NCBI RefSeq assembly: GCF_010015585.1
Contig: NW_022985071.1
Location: forward strand, 323,542-387,541
DNA length: 64,000 nt
From: Eremomyces bilateralis CBS 781.70
Taxonomy: Eukaryota; Ascomycota; Dothideomycetes; Eremomycetales; Eremomycetaceae
Direction: 5' to 3'
Part shown: positions 31,913-44,553 of the stretch, piece after piece
Layout: the number at the start of each line of letters is the position of its first letter
Position numbering within the stretch: position 1 is the stretch's first letter
Notes under the pieces: generated by a model
Databases searched by the model: none
The model's input: the letters and a program-made list of their open reading frames with translations, nothing else
Told to the model about the DNA's origin: nothing
Position numbers and translations under genes: made by a program

Positions 31913-34900
31913 ATGGACCAGCAAGGACAATCTGGCCCAATGGCTCCCGGCGGTCGAAGACTGCATATTGCACATCGACGAAGCCCATCGGAGCTCACAC
32001 CGCTTATGAGTATGTGTGATCTTCACGTTCACTTCCACATGAAAGCCGTCAAAGGACATTAGCTAACAATGAGGTATGCAGTGGAACAACTTGCCATCGC
32101 TCAGCAGATCGAAGCCTTGCAACAGCAGCAACAGCAAATCGCTGCTACCTCCCAATACCTCAATATGGGCATGATGCATGGCCAGCAAATTCCTGGCCAG
32201 CAGATGCCAGGCCAGCAAATTCCCAATCAGCAGATGCCTGGCGGTGGCTTCCCGATCACTGGTCAAATGGCCAATGTCTCTCCTCACGGGAATCAGTTTC
32301 AGTTTCCGCAGCAGATGGGAGGACAACACCTCCAAGTTCCTATGGGTGCACCGACCCAGCCAGGATCTCACCGTCGAAACCAATCGTCTGCCAGCGCCCT
32401 GGGACCGCCACCCGCTCCTTCTTCCGGTGCATCCGGTTTCGGAGAATTCAATAACAACAACCAAGGCGAGCGCCGAGAGAACCAGAACCCGCGTGGTGGA
32501 CGCGGAGGCAATGGTGGAAGCGGACACGCCCGTCGTCACTCTTTAGCGCTTCCCGAAGCCAAGAAGGCCGCCGAAATCGCGGAACAGAAACGGCGAACCA
32601 CGAACTTCCAGTTTCCGGGGCCCGCTGCGGATAATGCCGCACCGCCTGCCCCCGCTACAGGCGCTGGTGAAGCACAAACACCCCAACTTGCCCCCACTGG
32701 TTCTGGTCGTGGACGTGGCTCCGGCCATGGTCGCAGCCAGAGCATGGCAGTTGGCAACTCCAAGGGTCGTGGCGGAAGCTTCCAATTCCCTCAAAGCGGC
32801 GATGTCGGTGACTCCACGCGCAGAAGCGGCCAACACAGCCGTACCGGCTCGAGAAACTTTGAAGGCAATTGGCGTCAACCCAACAACCAGCAACCCCCTC
32901 CCCAAGAACCACAGCAATCAATGGGAAATTTCCAGAACCCTAACGCCCAGCCTTTCCAGCCTAGCCATCGTACCCGCGGCTCGATGCAGAGCATGGGATC
33001 TCTTGGCAACTTCCAATACCAAGGACAGCCCCAAATGTTGCAGCTCCAGCAGGGTATGATGCCTCAGTTCGGAATGCAAAATATCAACCCCATTCAGTTT
33101 GCGCAATTGCAAGCGCTTCAAGCTGCACAGATGAATGGCCAGGGCCTTCAAGCAAGTCAGCATGCTCCTCAGAACATGCCGATGCAACAACAAAACCAGC
33201 AACAACGAAAGACGTTATTCACTCCTTACCTTCCTCAGGCAAGCCTGCCCGCTCTTTTAGGTCAAGGCCAGCTCGTCGCTGGCATACTTCGTGTCAACAA
33301 GAAGAACCGAAGCGATGCTTACGTCACTACTCAAGACTTGGATGCCGACATCTTCATTTGCGGCAGCAAGGATCGAAACCGTGCCCTCGAAGGCGATCTT
33401 GTTGCGGTCGAACTTCTAGATGTTGATGAAGTGTGGGGACAGAAGCGAGAGAAAGAAGAAAAGAAGAAACGCAAGGACCACACTGATTCTCGCGGTGGAG
33501 GCATTGCCGTCAACGATGCGACCACACAGCCCGAGAGCTCCCAGTCTGCGGCGGACGGAGGCATCCGCCGACGTGGCAGCTTGAAGCAGCGACCGACTCA
33601 GAAGAAGAACGACGATGTCGAGGTCGAGGGTCAGAGTCTCTTATTGATGGAAGAAGAGGAAATCAACGATGAGCAGAAGCCCCTGTATGCAGGTCACATT
33701 GTGGCCGTCGTTGAACGGATTGCGGGGCAGATGTTCTCTGGGTAAGTAATAATTTCATGGCCTGGATTTGTATTTCTCTAACATCATGTAGAACTCTCGG
33801 ATTGCTTCGTCCTAGCAGCCAAGCCACCAAGGAGAAGCAGGAGGCCGAACGCGCCGCCCGCGAAGGCCACAACTCTCGTCCTCATCAACAGGAGCGCCAC
33901 CAAGATAAGCCGAAGATTGTCTGGTTCAAGCCGACCGACAAACGTGTTCCTCTTATCGCCATCCCCACTGAGCAAGCGCCTCGGGATTTCGTTGAGAAGC
34001 ACCAGGATTATGCGAATCGTATCTTCGTTGCGTGCATTAAACGATGGCCCATCACTTCTCTCCATCCCTTCGGCACCCTTGTCGAACAGCTTGGCGAGAT
34101 GGGCGATCTCACCGTGGAGACCGATGCACTTCTCCGCGATAACAATTTCGGCCCGGACAATTTCTCCGATGCCGTGCTGAACAATGTTGGATTCGAGAAT
34201 TGGACCGTTTCCACCGAAGGCCGCAAGGATCTGCGCGATGAGCCAGTCTTTACCCTCGAGCCTAGAGGCTGCAAAGCACTTGACAACGCTCTCCACGTCA
34301 AGGTTCTCGAAGATGGCACGATCGAACTCGGCGTTCACATTGCGGACGTGTCTCATTTCATCAAGGCTTCGTCTCTTGTGGACCGTGAGGCGAAGAAGAG
34401 GGCAACGGCCGTCTATTTGATGAATCGCACGGTGAACATGCTACCCCCTCGTCTGTCCAGCCAGCTTTGCTGCCTCACTCCCGGTGAGGATCGCTATACT
34501 GCTAGCGTCATATTCAAGATTGACCCTACATCTGGCCGCGTCCTTGAAGACAAGACCTGGATTGGCAAGGCTATTGTCAAGAGCACTGTGAACGTTCCAT
34601 TTGAAGACATCGGTGCCATTCTGAGCGAAAATGGAGACGTTTCCCTCGATGCCAATCGTGTCAACGACGTCAAGCTTCTGAATTCCATCGCCCAGAAGCT
34701 CAAGCAGAATCGATTTGGCGATGTCACCACCGATATTCCTCCTCTTCGCTTGCTGTATCAGCTTGACGACGAGAATGTTCCTGTTGAAAAGAACATCTTC
34801 GACACGAGCGCGGCACACGAGCTTGTCGAAGAGATTCACACCCTCACCAACGGGACTGTCGCGAGGAAGATCCTTGAAGCCATGCCAGAGAAGGCAATGC

Positions 34901-36128
34901 TTCGCAGACAGGCCGATCCCAACCCCCGACGTTTGAGAACGTTCGCCGAGAGAATGAACGCTATCGGCGTAGAGATTGACATCACTAGCAGCAGCACCCT
35001 TCAGAACAGTCTCTTCAACATCGACGATGTGGACACTCGCAAGGGAGTCGAGACACTGCTCATCAAGTCTATGCAGCGCGCCAAGTACCATGTGGCTGGC
35101 AAGAGCACTCCCGACTTGAAGTCTCACTTTTCTCTCAACATGGGCGTGTACACTCATTTCACGAATCCGTCGCGCCGATATGCCGATGTGATTGTCCATC
35201 GACAGCTCGACGCTATCCTCAGTGACAACGTTGACGGTTTCTCCGAGGATGTTGAAGCCCTCAACAAGACCGCTGATCATTGCAACACCAAGAAGGATTC
35301 CAGTCACTTCGCCCAAGAGCAGAGCGTCCACATCGAGGCGTGCCGTCTCATGGACAAGCACAGCAAGGAACTTGGCGGGGACCTCATCAGCGAGGGCATC
35401 GTGCTTTGCGTCTACGAGTCGGCCTTCGATGTCCTCATTCCCGAATGGGGTTTCGAAAAGCGCGTTCACTGCGACCAGCTGCCGCTGAAGAAGGCCGAAT
35501 TCGACAAGAACAAGCGCCTTCTCGAGCTTTTCTGGGAGAAGGGGGTTCCGTCCTCGGCCTACATTCCGGAGGACGAACGTCCCAAGAACCACTCCTCGTT
35601 CAAGCGCTACGAGGCTCCGAAGCCGTCCAAGGATACCGAGGAAGCGCAACGCAAGCAGGTCAACACAGGTACCATTTCCACGGACGATGTTGATGCCCTT
35701 TTCGACGACAGCGACGATGAGTCCACCAACGGCGTCAACGCGGAAATGCAGGGTGTGTCCCTCAACCCCGTCGCCGGTGCCGACCGCCCAACGCAAAGCA
35801 TGCCGCCTTCCCCGACCCGCAACGGGCTGGTCGCCGGTGGACAGACGCCGCACCGCACCAAGTCCGATTCGAAGCTGTCGAAGAGCGCGACGGATACACC
35901 GGGAGTGAAGTTGACGAACAAGGAGAAGTACTTGGACCTGTTCACGCTACGAGATGAGAATGGAGATTGTGTGCAGGAGGTGCGCGAGTTGACCCGGGTG
36001 CCGATTATTCTAAAGACGGACTTGTCCAAGAGCCCACCGTAAGTGTGTTCTGGCCCGGCTGAAGTGATAATGACTAACGGTGTTGCAGTTGCTTGACTAT
36101 TCGGTCTTTGAACCCTTTTGCCCTCTAA
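31913..36128 (+). CDS. ssd1: Ssd1, RNase II-like RNA-binding translational regulator
   Basis: Four exons (31913-32009, 32082-33741, 33792-36038, 36089-36128) join in frame to 1347 residues. Introns are 72, 50 and 50 nt. The start is ATG 31913 (MDQQGQSGPMAPGG). Ssd1 binds mRNAs of cell-wall and growth genes and represses their translation downstream of the Cbk1/NDR kinase. The N-terminal 450 residues are Gln/Gly/Pro-rich and disordered, with HRRNQSSS, HARRHSLALP and HGRSQSMA sites that fit the NDR kinase consensus (H-x-R-x-x-S). Cold-shock domains follow, then an RNB domain at about 730-1050 (VHIADVSHFI, FTNPSRRYADVIVHRQLDA). The box that carries catalytic acids in RNase II reads GCKALDNALHV here, consistent with the known lack of nuclease activity in Ssd1. 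An acidic, Ser-rich C-terminal region ends the protein. Confidence 0.95.
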
Positions 36129-38179
36129 GTTGAAGCTAGTACGACGAGGCGAATGCCAGAGATTCGTTCTTATGTTGGACGTTTTGTGGCATTCGCAATG
36201 AAACCAGATGATCATCCCCATTCCCTTCCCTATCACCCCATAATCACAGGCAACACCTACTCTACACACCCCACATACCCCATTGCGGGGTATCACCGCG
36301 AAATCAATGCAGCACCACGCACATCATTCCAGTAACATGTGCACAATGGAGGATTACAGGATTAAATTGTTCCTGATACCATTCGGCATCTCAATTCCCG
36401 GAGCATGTCAATCATGCGCTACCCCTTATTATTCTATCACCTCCAGAACGAAAGCACGAAGAGGAGGTCTCAGTCATGAATCGAATCGGGCTCTGATCAT
36501 GCGACCGCCCACATGTCGGCCAAAGCCAAGCCGCGCCACCCAAATGGGCCACAGGATTAGTTTAAAGAAGAACCGGAGTATTCCTAGCGAGGAATGAGCG
36601 AGTGAAGGAGAGAGAACGAGCACGCACACCGAAACAAAAGTACCTCGCGCAGCGCATGGACAAACAAATCAGAGATATTCAGATAGCGTTGCACAGATTC
36701 CGTAGAGATTAATCAGCCCCGTTTTAATTTGTTTAGTTCACCGTGCTTGTATACTGCGTGTTGTCTTCTTCGCGCGTAGATGTGATAAGATGGGAGTTGT
36801 TAGTATCCGTTGATAGGGGTTGGGTTCTGGACATCGTTCTCTAGTCCATCACAACTTAATAAAGCACTGTTTGATCTAGGACTATCAGCTTCACGCACTC
36901 CTTGGATGTACTTAGTTAATAACTTAATACATTACACAGTAGAACAGGATGTTCCCCTTATTTTATTTCCAAGGCACGATGACATGCTCGCTCTTCGTCT
37001 TGTCGGTGGACCATTTTAATCCGATCAATGCTAGGGACTAGTCCTGTCCGAAGGCGGATCCTAAACACTTCACACTTCACATCCTCTTGACAATTTCATA
37101 GTATCTGTCGATGCAGCTTCGCCAATCTTCGACGTTTTCGTCTCTAACTTGTTTCTTGTCATCCGCGGACGTTGTCCACATGTACTGGAAACATCCTCTA
37201 TCCGGACGCTTCCGACCTGGCTGAACTGAAGCACCCACACGTTGCAGCCTCATCGAAGGACCCCTTACCGGAAGCGCCCAGCTCCGTGAGCTGCAGCAGT
37301 GGAAGAAATGAAGAAATGAGGTTCCAAGATCGTGGCTGGAGCAGACAAGGTTTCGGGGTCGTCAGAGGGACCCCTGTCTCCGACACACGACGTCACACAT
37401 CGCGACTTGAAGCTCTCCCTCCCCGACGCCTCTTTCACAAATAGCAAGATTTCTTTTTCGAATCTCCTCGCATCCCATGAAATTGGTTGCTTAACTGCCC
37501 TTCATTGCAATACCAAGCTGCCCTGGCACTTCTCGCGGAAACGTTCTCCGCCGCCGCTGCCCCTGCGACGGTCCTGTCCCATCTCCGCTGCTGGCACTCT
37601 ACGAAATCCGGGTATGCGTCTGGACGCCACCGGTGCTATCGATACCAAACATGGTAGTGACGGAAAGCTTGTCGGCCATTGCCGCGTCTTGACTGGATCG
37701 CTTGAGGTCGAAGCCTTACTAGAACTGCATTGTAGAGGCGCATATGCGCTCCTTTTGGGACTTCAAACGAGCTGTAGTAGGGGTCGCTCGGAGGCGCGAT
37801 GTTCCTGTCTCAGAACTCTCTTGGCTTTACCGATAAAGGGAAATGAGAGAATGGGCCGATTATAAGGCGTCGTCCATCCTTCAGTTTTGTTCTTCGTGGG
37901 AATACATGAGATGTTTCTTGCATTATTGTCCTCATGGTCTTGATACCCAGCATCGCTCCCTTTTCCTCTCGTTCCTCTTCGTTTTCTTCAGTTGTGCATT
38001 TCTCAGGAAGAGCTTGCTCTCATTAATCCCAGTCTCACTCAAGTCATTCATTGTAGTTGATTGATATACCTGTCCCTGGTTGGACCTTTATCTTGGATTG
38101 ATTCCAGCATCACAGTCCTTCAAGGAAAAAAAGGCAGTAATACTATTAGACGGGCAACTCAGTGCATTAAAACGTCACA
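36129..38179. other. Intergenic region
   Basis: Two kilobases between ssd1 and the ferritin-like gene, both on the plus strand. The open frame at 37332-37865 starts at GTG and has no family look. No RNA gene or repeat is recognised. Confidence 0.45.
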
Positions 38180-39262
38180 ATGCCATCTATATCAAGTTTC
38201 CTCAAGATTCTTGCCGTCCTCGGCATCGCAGGGGGTATCGAGGCCATGCCTCGCCCACAGCCCGGGCACAAATACCCTCACCGGCCTGAGCGACGACAAG
38301 ACCCAGCACCGCCAGCGGCTTCGCCATCACCGACTGCCCCAGTAGCGGCACCAGCAGGCGGATTATCAGATATTGACATCCTCCAATTGTGGGTATCTAA
38401 CTCGTCGTCTCTCGTGGTATTGCTAACGCCCAACTTCCTAGCGCTTTGTCCCTCGAACACCTCGAATCCAACTTCTACTCCCAAGGATTCCAACGCTTCC
38501 CGCCCCAAGACTTCTCCGCCCTCGGTCTCAGCGAGGCCAATATCCAGGCCCTTCAAGCCATCGGCGAAACCGAAGCCACCCACGTCACCGCGCTAACCAG
38601 CGCCATCTCCGCTACCGGCGCTCCTCCCGTCCAAGCATGCACCTACAACTTCAACTTCACCACCGCCGCAGACATGGTCGCCACCGCCCGCATCCTCGAA
38701 GCCGTCGGCGTCTCCGCTTACCTCGGCGCCGCCCCGCTCATTCAATCCAAGGATATCCTCTCCACCGCCGGAAGCATCCTCACCGTGGAATCCCGCCATC
38801 AGACCTTCATCCGGGCCGCCAGCGCCGCCGCCCCCGTCCCCGCACCATTTGACACCCCGCTGGGGCCCCGCGCGGTGTTCACCCTGGCGAGCGGGTTCAT
38901 CCAGTCGTGCCCTGAAGGAAGCAACCTGAACATCCCGGCGTTCCCGGCGATCCAGCTGTCGACCCCGATGGTGACGGCGGGCCAGAGCCTTGTACTGCAG
39001 GACACGGCACAACCGTCCGGCGCGCAGTTTTGTGCGTACGTCAATCAGGGTCAGACGATGTTCACGCCGTTGCAACAGGGGGCGTGCACGGTTCCACAGG
39101 GACTGGCGGGCGAGGTGTACATGATGGTGACAGGGCAGGAGAGCGTTGTGGACGAGGCGGTCTTGGCTGGGTAAGTTCTCCCTCGGTTATCCCCATTAAA
39201 TATATATCAAGGAAAGGAAAGCTAACCGCATATTTAGTCCATCCGTCATCCTCATGTCATGA
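38180..39262 (+). CDS. Secreted ferritin-like protein of the Rds1 type
   Basis: Three exons (38180-38388, 38442-39170, 39238-39262) join in frame to 320 residues. Introns are 53 nt (branch TTGCTAACG) and 67 nt (branch AGCTAACC). A signal peptide of about 22 residues (ILAVLGIAGGIEAMP) starts at ATG 38180, and a basic ERRQ site follows. The core is a ferritin-like four-helix bundle as in fungal Rds1, a stress- and starvation-responsive protein. DILQFALSLEHLESNFY is the typical opening helix, and ETEATHVTALTSAI and VESRHQTFIRAA are later helices with Glu and His at expected metal-ligand places. The end is AGPSVILMS after a 25-nt last exon. Rds1 proteins have no proven enzymatic role; surface or extracellular location is inferred from the signal peptide. 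Confidence 0.85.
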
Positions 39263-39904
39263 TAATGACCAGTGTAGGCGCTGTGTGTCCGATCTGTTCG
39301 ATTCGCTTCTGCGTCGTGTATTTTATCTTTCAACCCCAGTGGATTAGAGTTAGGGCTTATATGCAAGCTGGGATCGCGGCTATTCCCCTGGAGATTGGCG
39401 AAAAGGGGCCTGTCTATTGACTTGAAGAGGGCGAGCTTGACCTGAGAAAGACCGTTTGTAGTAATTCCCCAAATCCAAAGCCATCATTCAAGCAACCTTC
39501 TTATTGTGCATTTCGTCATTGGCGCAAATTTTTAAATATGGGTGCATTGAGGAGGACGAGCGGGTCGAGGTTCTTGAAGCGGGGAGGACATTATCCGGCG
39601 GAGTTCTTCCCGCCGTCTAATCAACAGAGAAATGCCAATTTCGCAAATTAGAGACCGCATACTAGAAGCTGACTTGCCCTTAGGCAATCCCGTCTAGTAG
39701 CTTAGCGTGGCAGAAACGACAAGAGATGCTTGGAGCACATGTTCAAGGATGGCGATGGCATCGGACAGGGACGTCACAAGATGGACGAGTTAGCACGCCA
39801 TGAAAGGCGCTAAAATTGACATCATGGTTTCCGTATTTCAAAATATTGCTTTACGATGAACTATACACGAAGCTGATAACTTTTACTTTGCTCTAATACT
39901 GCAA
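39263..39904. other. Convergent intergenic region
   Basis: Between the 3' ends of the ferritin-like gene (+) and the AAA+ gene (-). Nothing recognisable. Confidence 0.5.
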
Positions 39905-41626
39905 CTATACTTCTTTCCCCATAAGCAGCCGCGTATATTCCCAGTCCCACCAGTCTACAGGATCTGGGCCTGGATTGCCACCAGACCCAAATTTTGCACC
40001 ACCCTGCGTCCCATCAATGATTGCGACCAGATAGCGATGCTGCTGCTTCCCTTGCTCCACCGGTCCGGCTCCATTGTTGAAGTAGTCCCGCGACATCGGC
40101 TTCGTGATCAGATCGTTGATGGGTCTCTAGATGCTGCGGGCGCCCCCCTCCTCCGTGTATCCTGCATCGAGGATATACGCAATCACGGCCTTGGGATCGA
40201 GGATCTTCAGTTGCACGTTGCCGAAAGTAGGGGGTTTCTGAGATGCCTTCATCGCGGCACGCTTCGCCAGTTTGTTCAATTCGAGGACGACGATCTGCTC
40301 CTGCTGGGGTGGGATAAGGCAGAAGAAGGGGACAATGACCAAATGTGCCAAAAAAGCTCGTCCTGCGCTTCAGGTTAGTTCAACTCCGTCATAAAATTGA
40401 AAGTGTTCTCACATCAAGATGCTGCTTCATCACCATGCGGATCCGATCCTTCAAATGCGTTGCTGGGGACGACATTTCGGCTGCTTTGCCTGCAGCAAGA
40501 ATGTTCTGGAGCTCGATGGCTTCATTTTTGGCCATGTTGGTCTCGAAGATGAAGATTACTCGGCCGCAATGCACAGAGGTATCTGATCGGCGGTCGCGGA
40601 ATTGCCCTGTACAAGGTGTTAGTGCGCTACGCTGGGCTGGCAGCATGGAAATATAGACTCGCCAGAAGACAGAATGGCAAGGATAACAGCCTGAAATCCC
40701 TTGGAGGCATTTTCAATGCGCTCCAACACCACTATGCTCCGCTGTCCTTGATTCTCCGAGAGGAAGTCATTCAAAGCCAGTAAGGAAGAGCCAATGACAG
40801 GTCCACTTTCGAAAAGTGTTTCCGTGGTCGCGGTCGTTTCTGCACAGCTGATCCGCATCGTGCTCATGCCATATAGAGGGCCGAATTTGATGGCAAGTTC
40901 CGACTTGCCACTACCGGGGGCACCGGCGAAGAGCATCGCCAAAGGCAGGTTATCAGTCTTCGTGACCACACATTCCACGAGAAGGGCGTCGGCGGCAACT
41001 TGCATTGCAGTCTTCTGCCCAATGAGGTTGAGTTGGATCGGGTACCTAGTGGCATTGTTCCCATTGCTCAACCATGTTGCTGATTGGTGAAGGGGAGATG
41101 GTCCTGCTTCGGTCGAAAGACCTAGTTTCTGTAATTTGAAATTGAAATTGGTGGGGTGATGAGTTTCTGCAATTAGTGAAGTCATCATGCTCGTAACTTC
41201 GTCCTGGAGAGATATGAGGTCTAATTCTGGAACTGCAAAGCCCTCAAGACCGGAAACTTGCTTCCCTGATGAATCAATGTTAATGTCTTGAGTGAGTGGG
41301 ACAGGTTGTAGGTAGTAGATGAAGTTGGAAGAAAGTCCCTTTTGTAGGGTCGACGGTTCTGGCTTCAGGGGTGGTGGTAATACTGTACTAGAGTTCGGAT
41401 TCTTCTGCCCAATCGTCCTTGAGTGGGCAGATGAGGGAGGTAGCGACTGTCTCGGTTTGGGCTGTTTAGGACTCTCGGCATTCTTGTTCTCTCCGGGAAA
41501 GGGCGCGAGAGTGCCAGTGTTTCTATGTGCAAACACACAGTGACGGTCCTCGTTCTTACATCTGCCCTCATACCAGAATGGGCAGGTTAGGAGATTGCTG
41601 GAGCTGTGATTAGTTTCGGGAGCCAT
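39905..41626 (-). pseudogene. CCCH zinc-finger plus Clp-like AAA+ ATPase, apparently decaying
   Basis: The first exon (40663-41626) starts at ATG 41626. It has a CCCH finger at residues 15-34 (C-x7-C-x6-C-x3-H). It then has a disordered Pro/Ser linker and an AAA+ core with Walker A GAPGSGKS at 235-242. The Walker B-like SIVVLERIENASKGF has Glu where Asp is usual. A 46-nt GC-AG intron (40617-40662, branch CACTAAC) leads to a second exon (RVIFIFETNMAKNEAI). A third segment (FVPFF-like VIVPFFCLIPPQQEQIVVLELN) continues the ClpB-type small domain. Two defects are seen. The donor GTGAGA at about 40416 and acceptor near 40362 leave the next exon one base out of frame beside a T6 run. An in-frame TAG at 40127-40129 also stands where the family has Gln (GGARSI-Q-R). 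The frame then continues cleanly to 39905. The role of intact homologues is not established. Confidence 0.65.
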
Positions 41627-43264
41627 GGTAGTGAGAGTAAACTTGGAAGTAAGGATAGACAATTGTCAGCCGAAATAGCACTTCCTTGGAAGATTTTCAA
41701 AGAAGCTGCGAGAAGTAAAATATTTCAAGTTGGTGGAAAGTTAAGAAGGGAACAATTTCGATTGATAGTGAGAATTGTGAAAGGACAAAGGGGTAACTGT
41801 CGACTCCAGCAATAAGGAAGGAAATCTATTCCATTGAACGAATTATCGAAACCAGTTGCGTAGGAAGAAGAAAAGAAAAAACCCGGGCCAGTGGTTTTTA
41901 ATATTGCTCGGCCCAAACACTACTTGGCCATGATGATCGTGGTAGAGCGATGATTGCTTACTCGTGACTATCAATCTATTAACCGTCCCAGATGTTGTCG
42001 CTTAGTCGTCGATTTGTTTTCTGAATCGAAGAGGTCCTATATAGTTAGTCGGTAGAAGTATGGCCTACCTGGCGAACCGGGACCTTAATCGCCAAACGTT
42101 GAACATATATACGTGCATCAAGACCCGAAGTAGCAAAAAAAGGCCTTATTTAGAATGTCTCTACCTGCCATGATGATGATGATGATGGAATCTACTGGTA
42201 TAGGACACTTGTATCGAGAGCAAAAGGGACCATGAAGCACATCTCCAGGTCGGGTAGCTGCTCAATTTATACCATGCAATGTCGCATTTGCGAAGCGAGA
42301 GAACAACAAACCTAGGAAGAGCGTATTCAGTCTGTATCGACCTTAAATCCATACACAATACCATGCTCATGGCCGAAAGGAATAGGGAGACTCGGAAGGT
42401 GTAAACAGACACCAAAATCATACGCAACTCTATGACTATGACAAGAAAAGCAGGAAAGACAGAGAAGCATGTCCTACCCCACTGGAAATGATAGAATGTG
42501 TATATTGCAAAGACAGCGGATCAACCGACCTGGGCGAATACACTGGCCTGCTAAAGGGAGGCTTCAAGTAACCTCGGAGTGCTTGTCAAGGTCCCGTCAT
42601 CATGACACTCATACTGGATGACTGGCAACCATTTGTTATATAGGAAAACGCATTGCAACGAGGGAACCGCTCAGAAAGAGCCGAGCGGAATATGTTATAC
42701 AATTGAAACAAACGCGACACGACGAGCAATCGTCCGTTTCAATACGGTAGATCAACCCAAGGAATCCAGGAGGTTTGGATCATCCCAACCAAAAGCTCCA
42801 GTGGAAGCATGCCAGGAAACCCAGTTTAGGGATTCTAGTGTATGAGCATAGAGAACAATGTAATACAGACACTGTTCTGACTTAGAATTGATATATATGA
42901 ATGACAGGCAGTACCGGTATGCTTCGAATGAAGTCGAAGGTTTCGGAACAAAGGACATTAATTAGTTACCTCTGCTCAAGTTGTTCTTCCTGTACCTCAC
43001 TGTCCCCCAAAGCAAGGCAATAAGGCGCCAATACCCGATTGCACTTGACGCGTCTCAAACCCACGATACGCGTCTTCTGATTTCAATCAATAAACGATAT
43101 TCAACGCATGGTTAATACACCTACGGTTTGGATATTTCTTGTACTTTGCTATTGATACAGCCCTTCGTATCCAGCTCTTGTCCATAAATCTCTACATAAT
43201 AATTCCTGGGTCGCTTCCGCCCTCCAACCGCCATCGGGCTAATCCCTCCTCCATCACACTACGC
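41627..43264. other. Divergent intergenic region
   Basis: Between the AAA+ gene (-) and the UBE2S-like gene (+). It is AT-rich, with a short GAT/ATG microsatellite near 42168-42188. No gene or RNA is recognised. Confidence 0.5.
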
Positions 43265-44359
43265 ATGGTAAGAACTCTCCTGCTTGACGCCTACGAAGTC
43301 TTGGTTCATCACTAATTCCATTCCCAGAACGCAAGATCCCTTCGCCGGCTAGCAGCCGACCATGCCTCCCTCCACAATGCCGGCCTCCCCCCCAACTATC
43401 TCTTCCCTTCTCCCGAGCCCTCAGGGGACGACCTCACCCAACTCGACGTCCTCCTCGCCGGCCCCGAATCGACCCCGTACGCCAGCGGCCTCTTCAAACT
43501 CCACCTCGACATGCCTCCCAACTACCCAACCGCCCCTCCCACAGCAACTTTCCGCACCCGGATATGGCATCCGAACGTCGACGAGTCGAGCGGCGCGATC
43601 TGCGTCGACACGCTGAAGCGCGATTGGAATAACAGCTTGACGTTGCGACACGTCCTTGTCACGATCAATTGCCTGCTCATCGAGCCGAATCCCGCCAGCG
43701 CTTTGAATGGGGAGGCAGGCAGGCTAATGGAGGAAGACTATGCGGCGTTTGGGAAACGCGCACGAATGATGTGTGGTGTGCACGCGGCATGTCCGCCAGA
43801 ATGGGCAGAGAGAGCTGAGGATGCGAGGCGGCGCGGTGACGAAGATCCGCAAAATGCGAAAGAGAAATTGAAATCGGGCCCGGCACGACCGAGCCGAAGA
43901 CTGAACGCGGTGGCGGGAACAACGTCGCAGGGGAAGGGAGCCGGGCGTGGCTCCGAGGAGAATTCGCAGGCTATAGTGTCAGCCGAGCCAGTCCCAGATG
44001 ATCCCCTCGATGTGTCGACGTCCGCCAACTCCTCTAAGCTGAAAACCATCCCGAATCCCGCAGGATCCATCCCGACGACGCATAGCGCCTCCTCCATCCA
44101 CAACATCCCCGAAGGCAGGTCGAGTGTCCGCGCCCGGAAAGCCACGTCGAGTCGCCGACGGACCTCACATGCTACCGTGTCCAGTACATCGGGGACGCCG
44201 TCGCTCATTGATTGGAAAGTGGGGTTGGAGAAGGAGCGGACACCGGAGCGGCAGAACCGGTATCGGGTGGAGAAGAGGCGGATGAGGGCGGCGAGAAATA
44301 ACGTTCGGGACTACAATCGGGGCACGTTTGGACCACGTTTCGGGTTGGATCGATTATGA
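43265..44359 (+). CDS. Ubiquitin-conjugating enzyme E2, UBE2S-like
   Basis: The first exon is the start codon alone (ATG 43265-43267). A 60-nt intron (43268-43327) follows, and exon 2 runs 43328-44359, giving 344 residues. The UBC fold carries HPNVDESSGAICVDTLKRDW with catalytic Cys93. The following NSLTLRHVLVTINCLLIEPNP and SALNGEAGRLMEEDY match UBE2S (E2-EPF), which in animals extends Lys11-linked chains on substrates of the anaphase-promoting complex. Human UBE2S is 222 residues. Here about 190 further residues form a Ser/Ala/Pro-rich, then Arg-rich tail, ending FGLDRL. The tail end loosely echoes the LRRL end by which UBE2S docks on the APC/C. UBE2T is the next closest type. The E2 call is firm; the chain type and partner are inferred. 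Confidence 0.88.
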
Positions 44360-44553
44360 TTGGGAGACTTTTGGTGTTGGATACGCCAATATCACACCCG
44401 AGTCTCGACGTAGGGATGGTCCATACATATCTCAGCACCGATGCAGTTCTTGGGAACCTGTTTTCCGAGACTGACTATATTTCGAACCTAAATGTGGCCC
44501 TTTATATATCCCGCGCTGGGTGGGCCATTGACACACAGGATGCTCTCATAGAC

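Noticed and set aside
34441-35853. A 470-codon minus-strand open frame opposite ssd1
   Set aside because: It lies wholly opposite conserved Ssd1 coding sequence and shows no family motif; it follows from codon bias.
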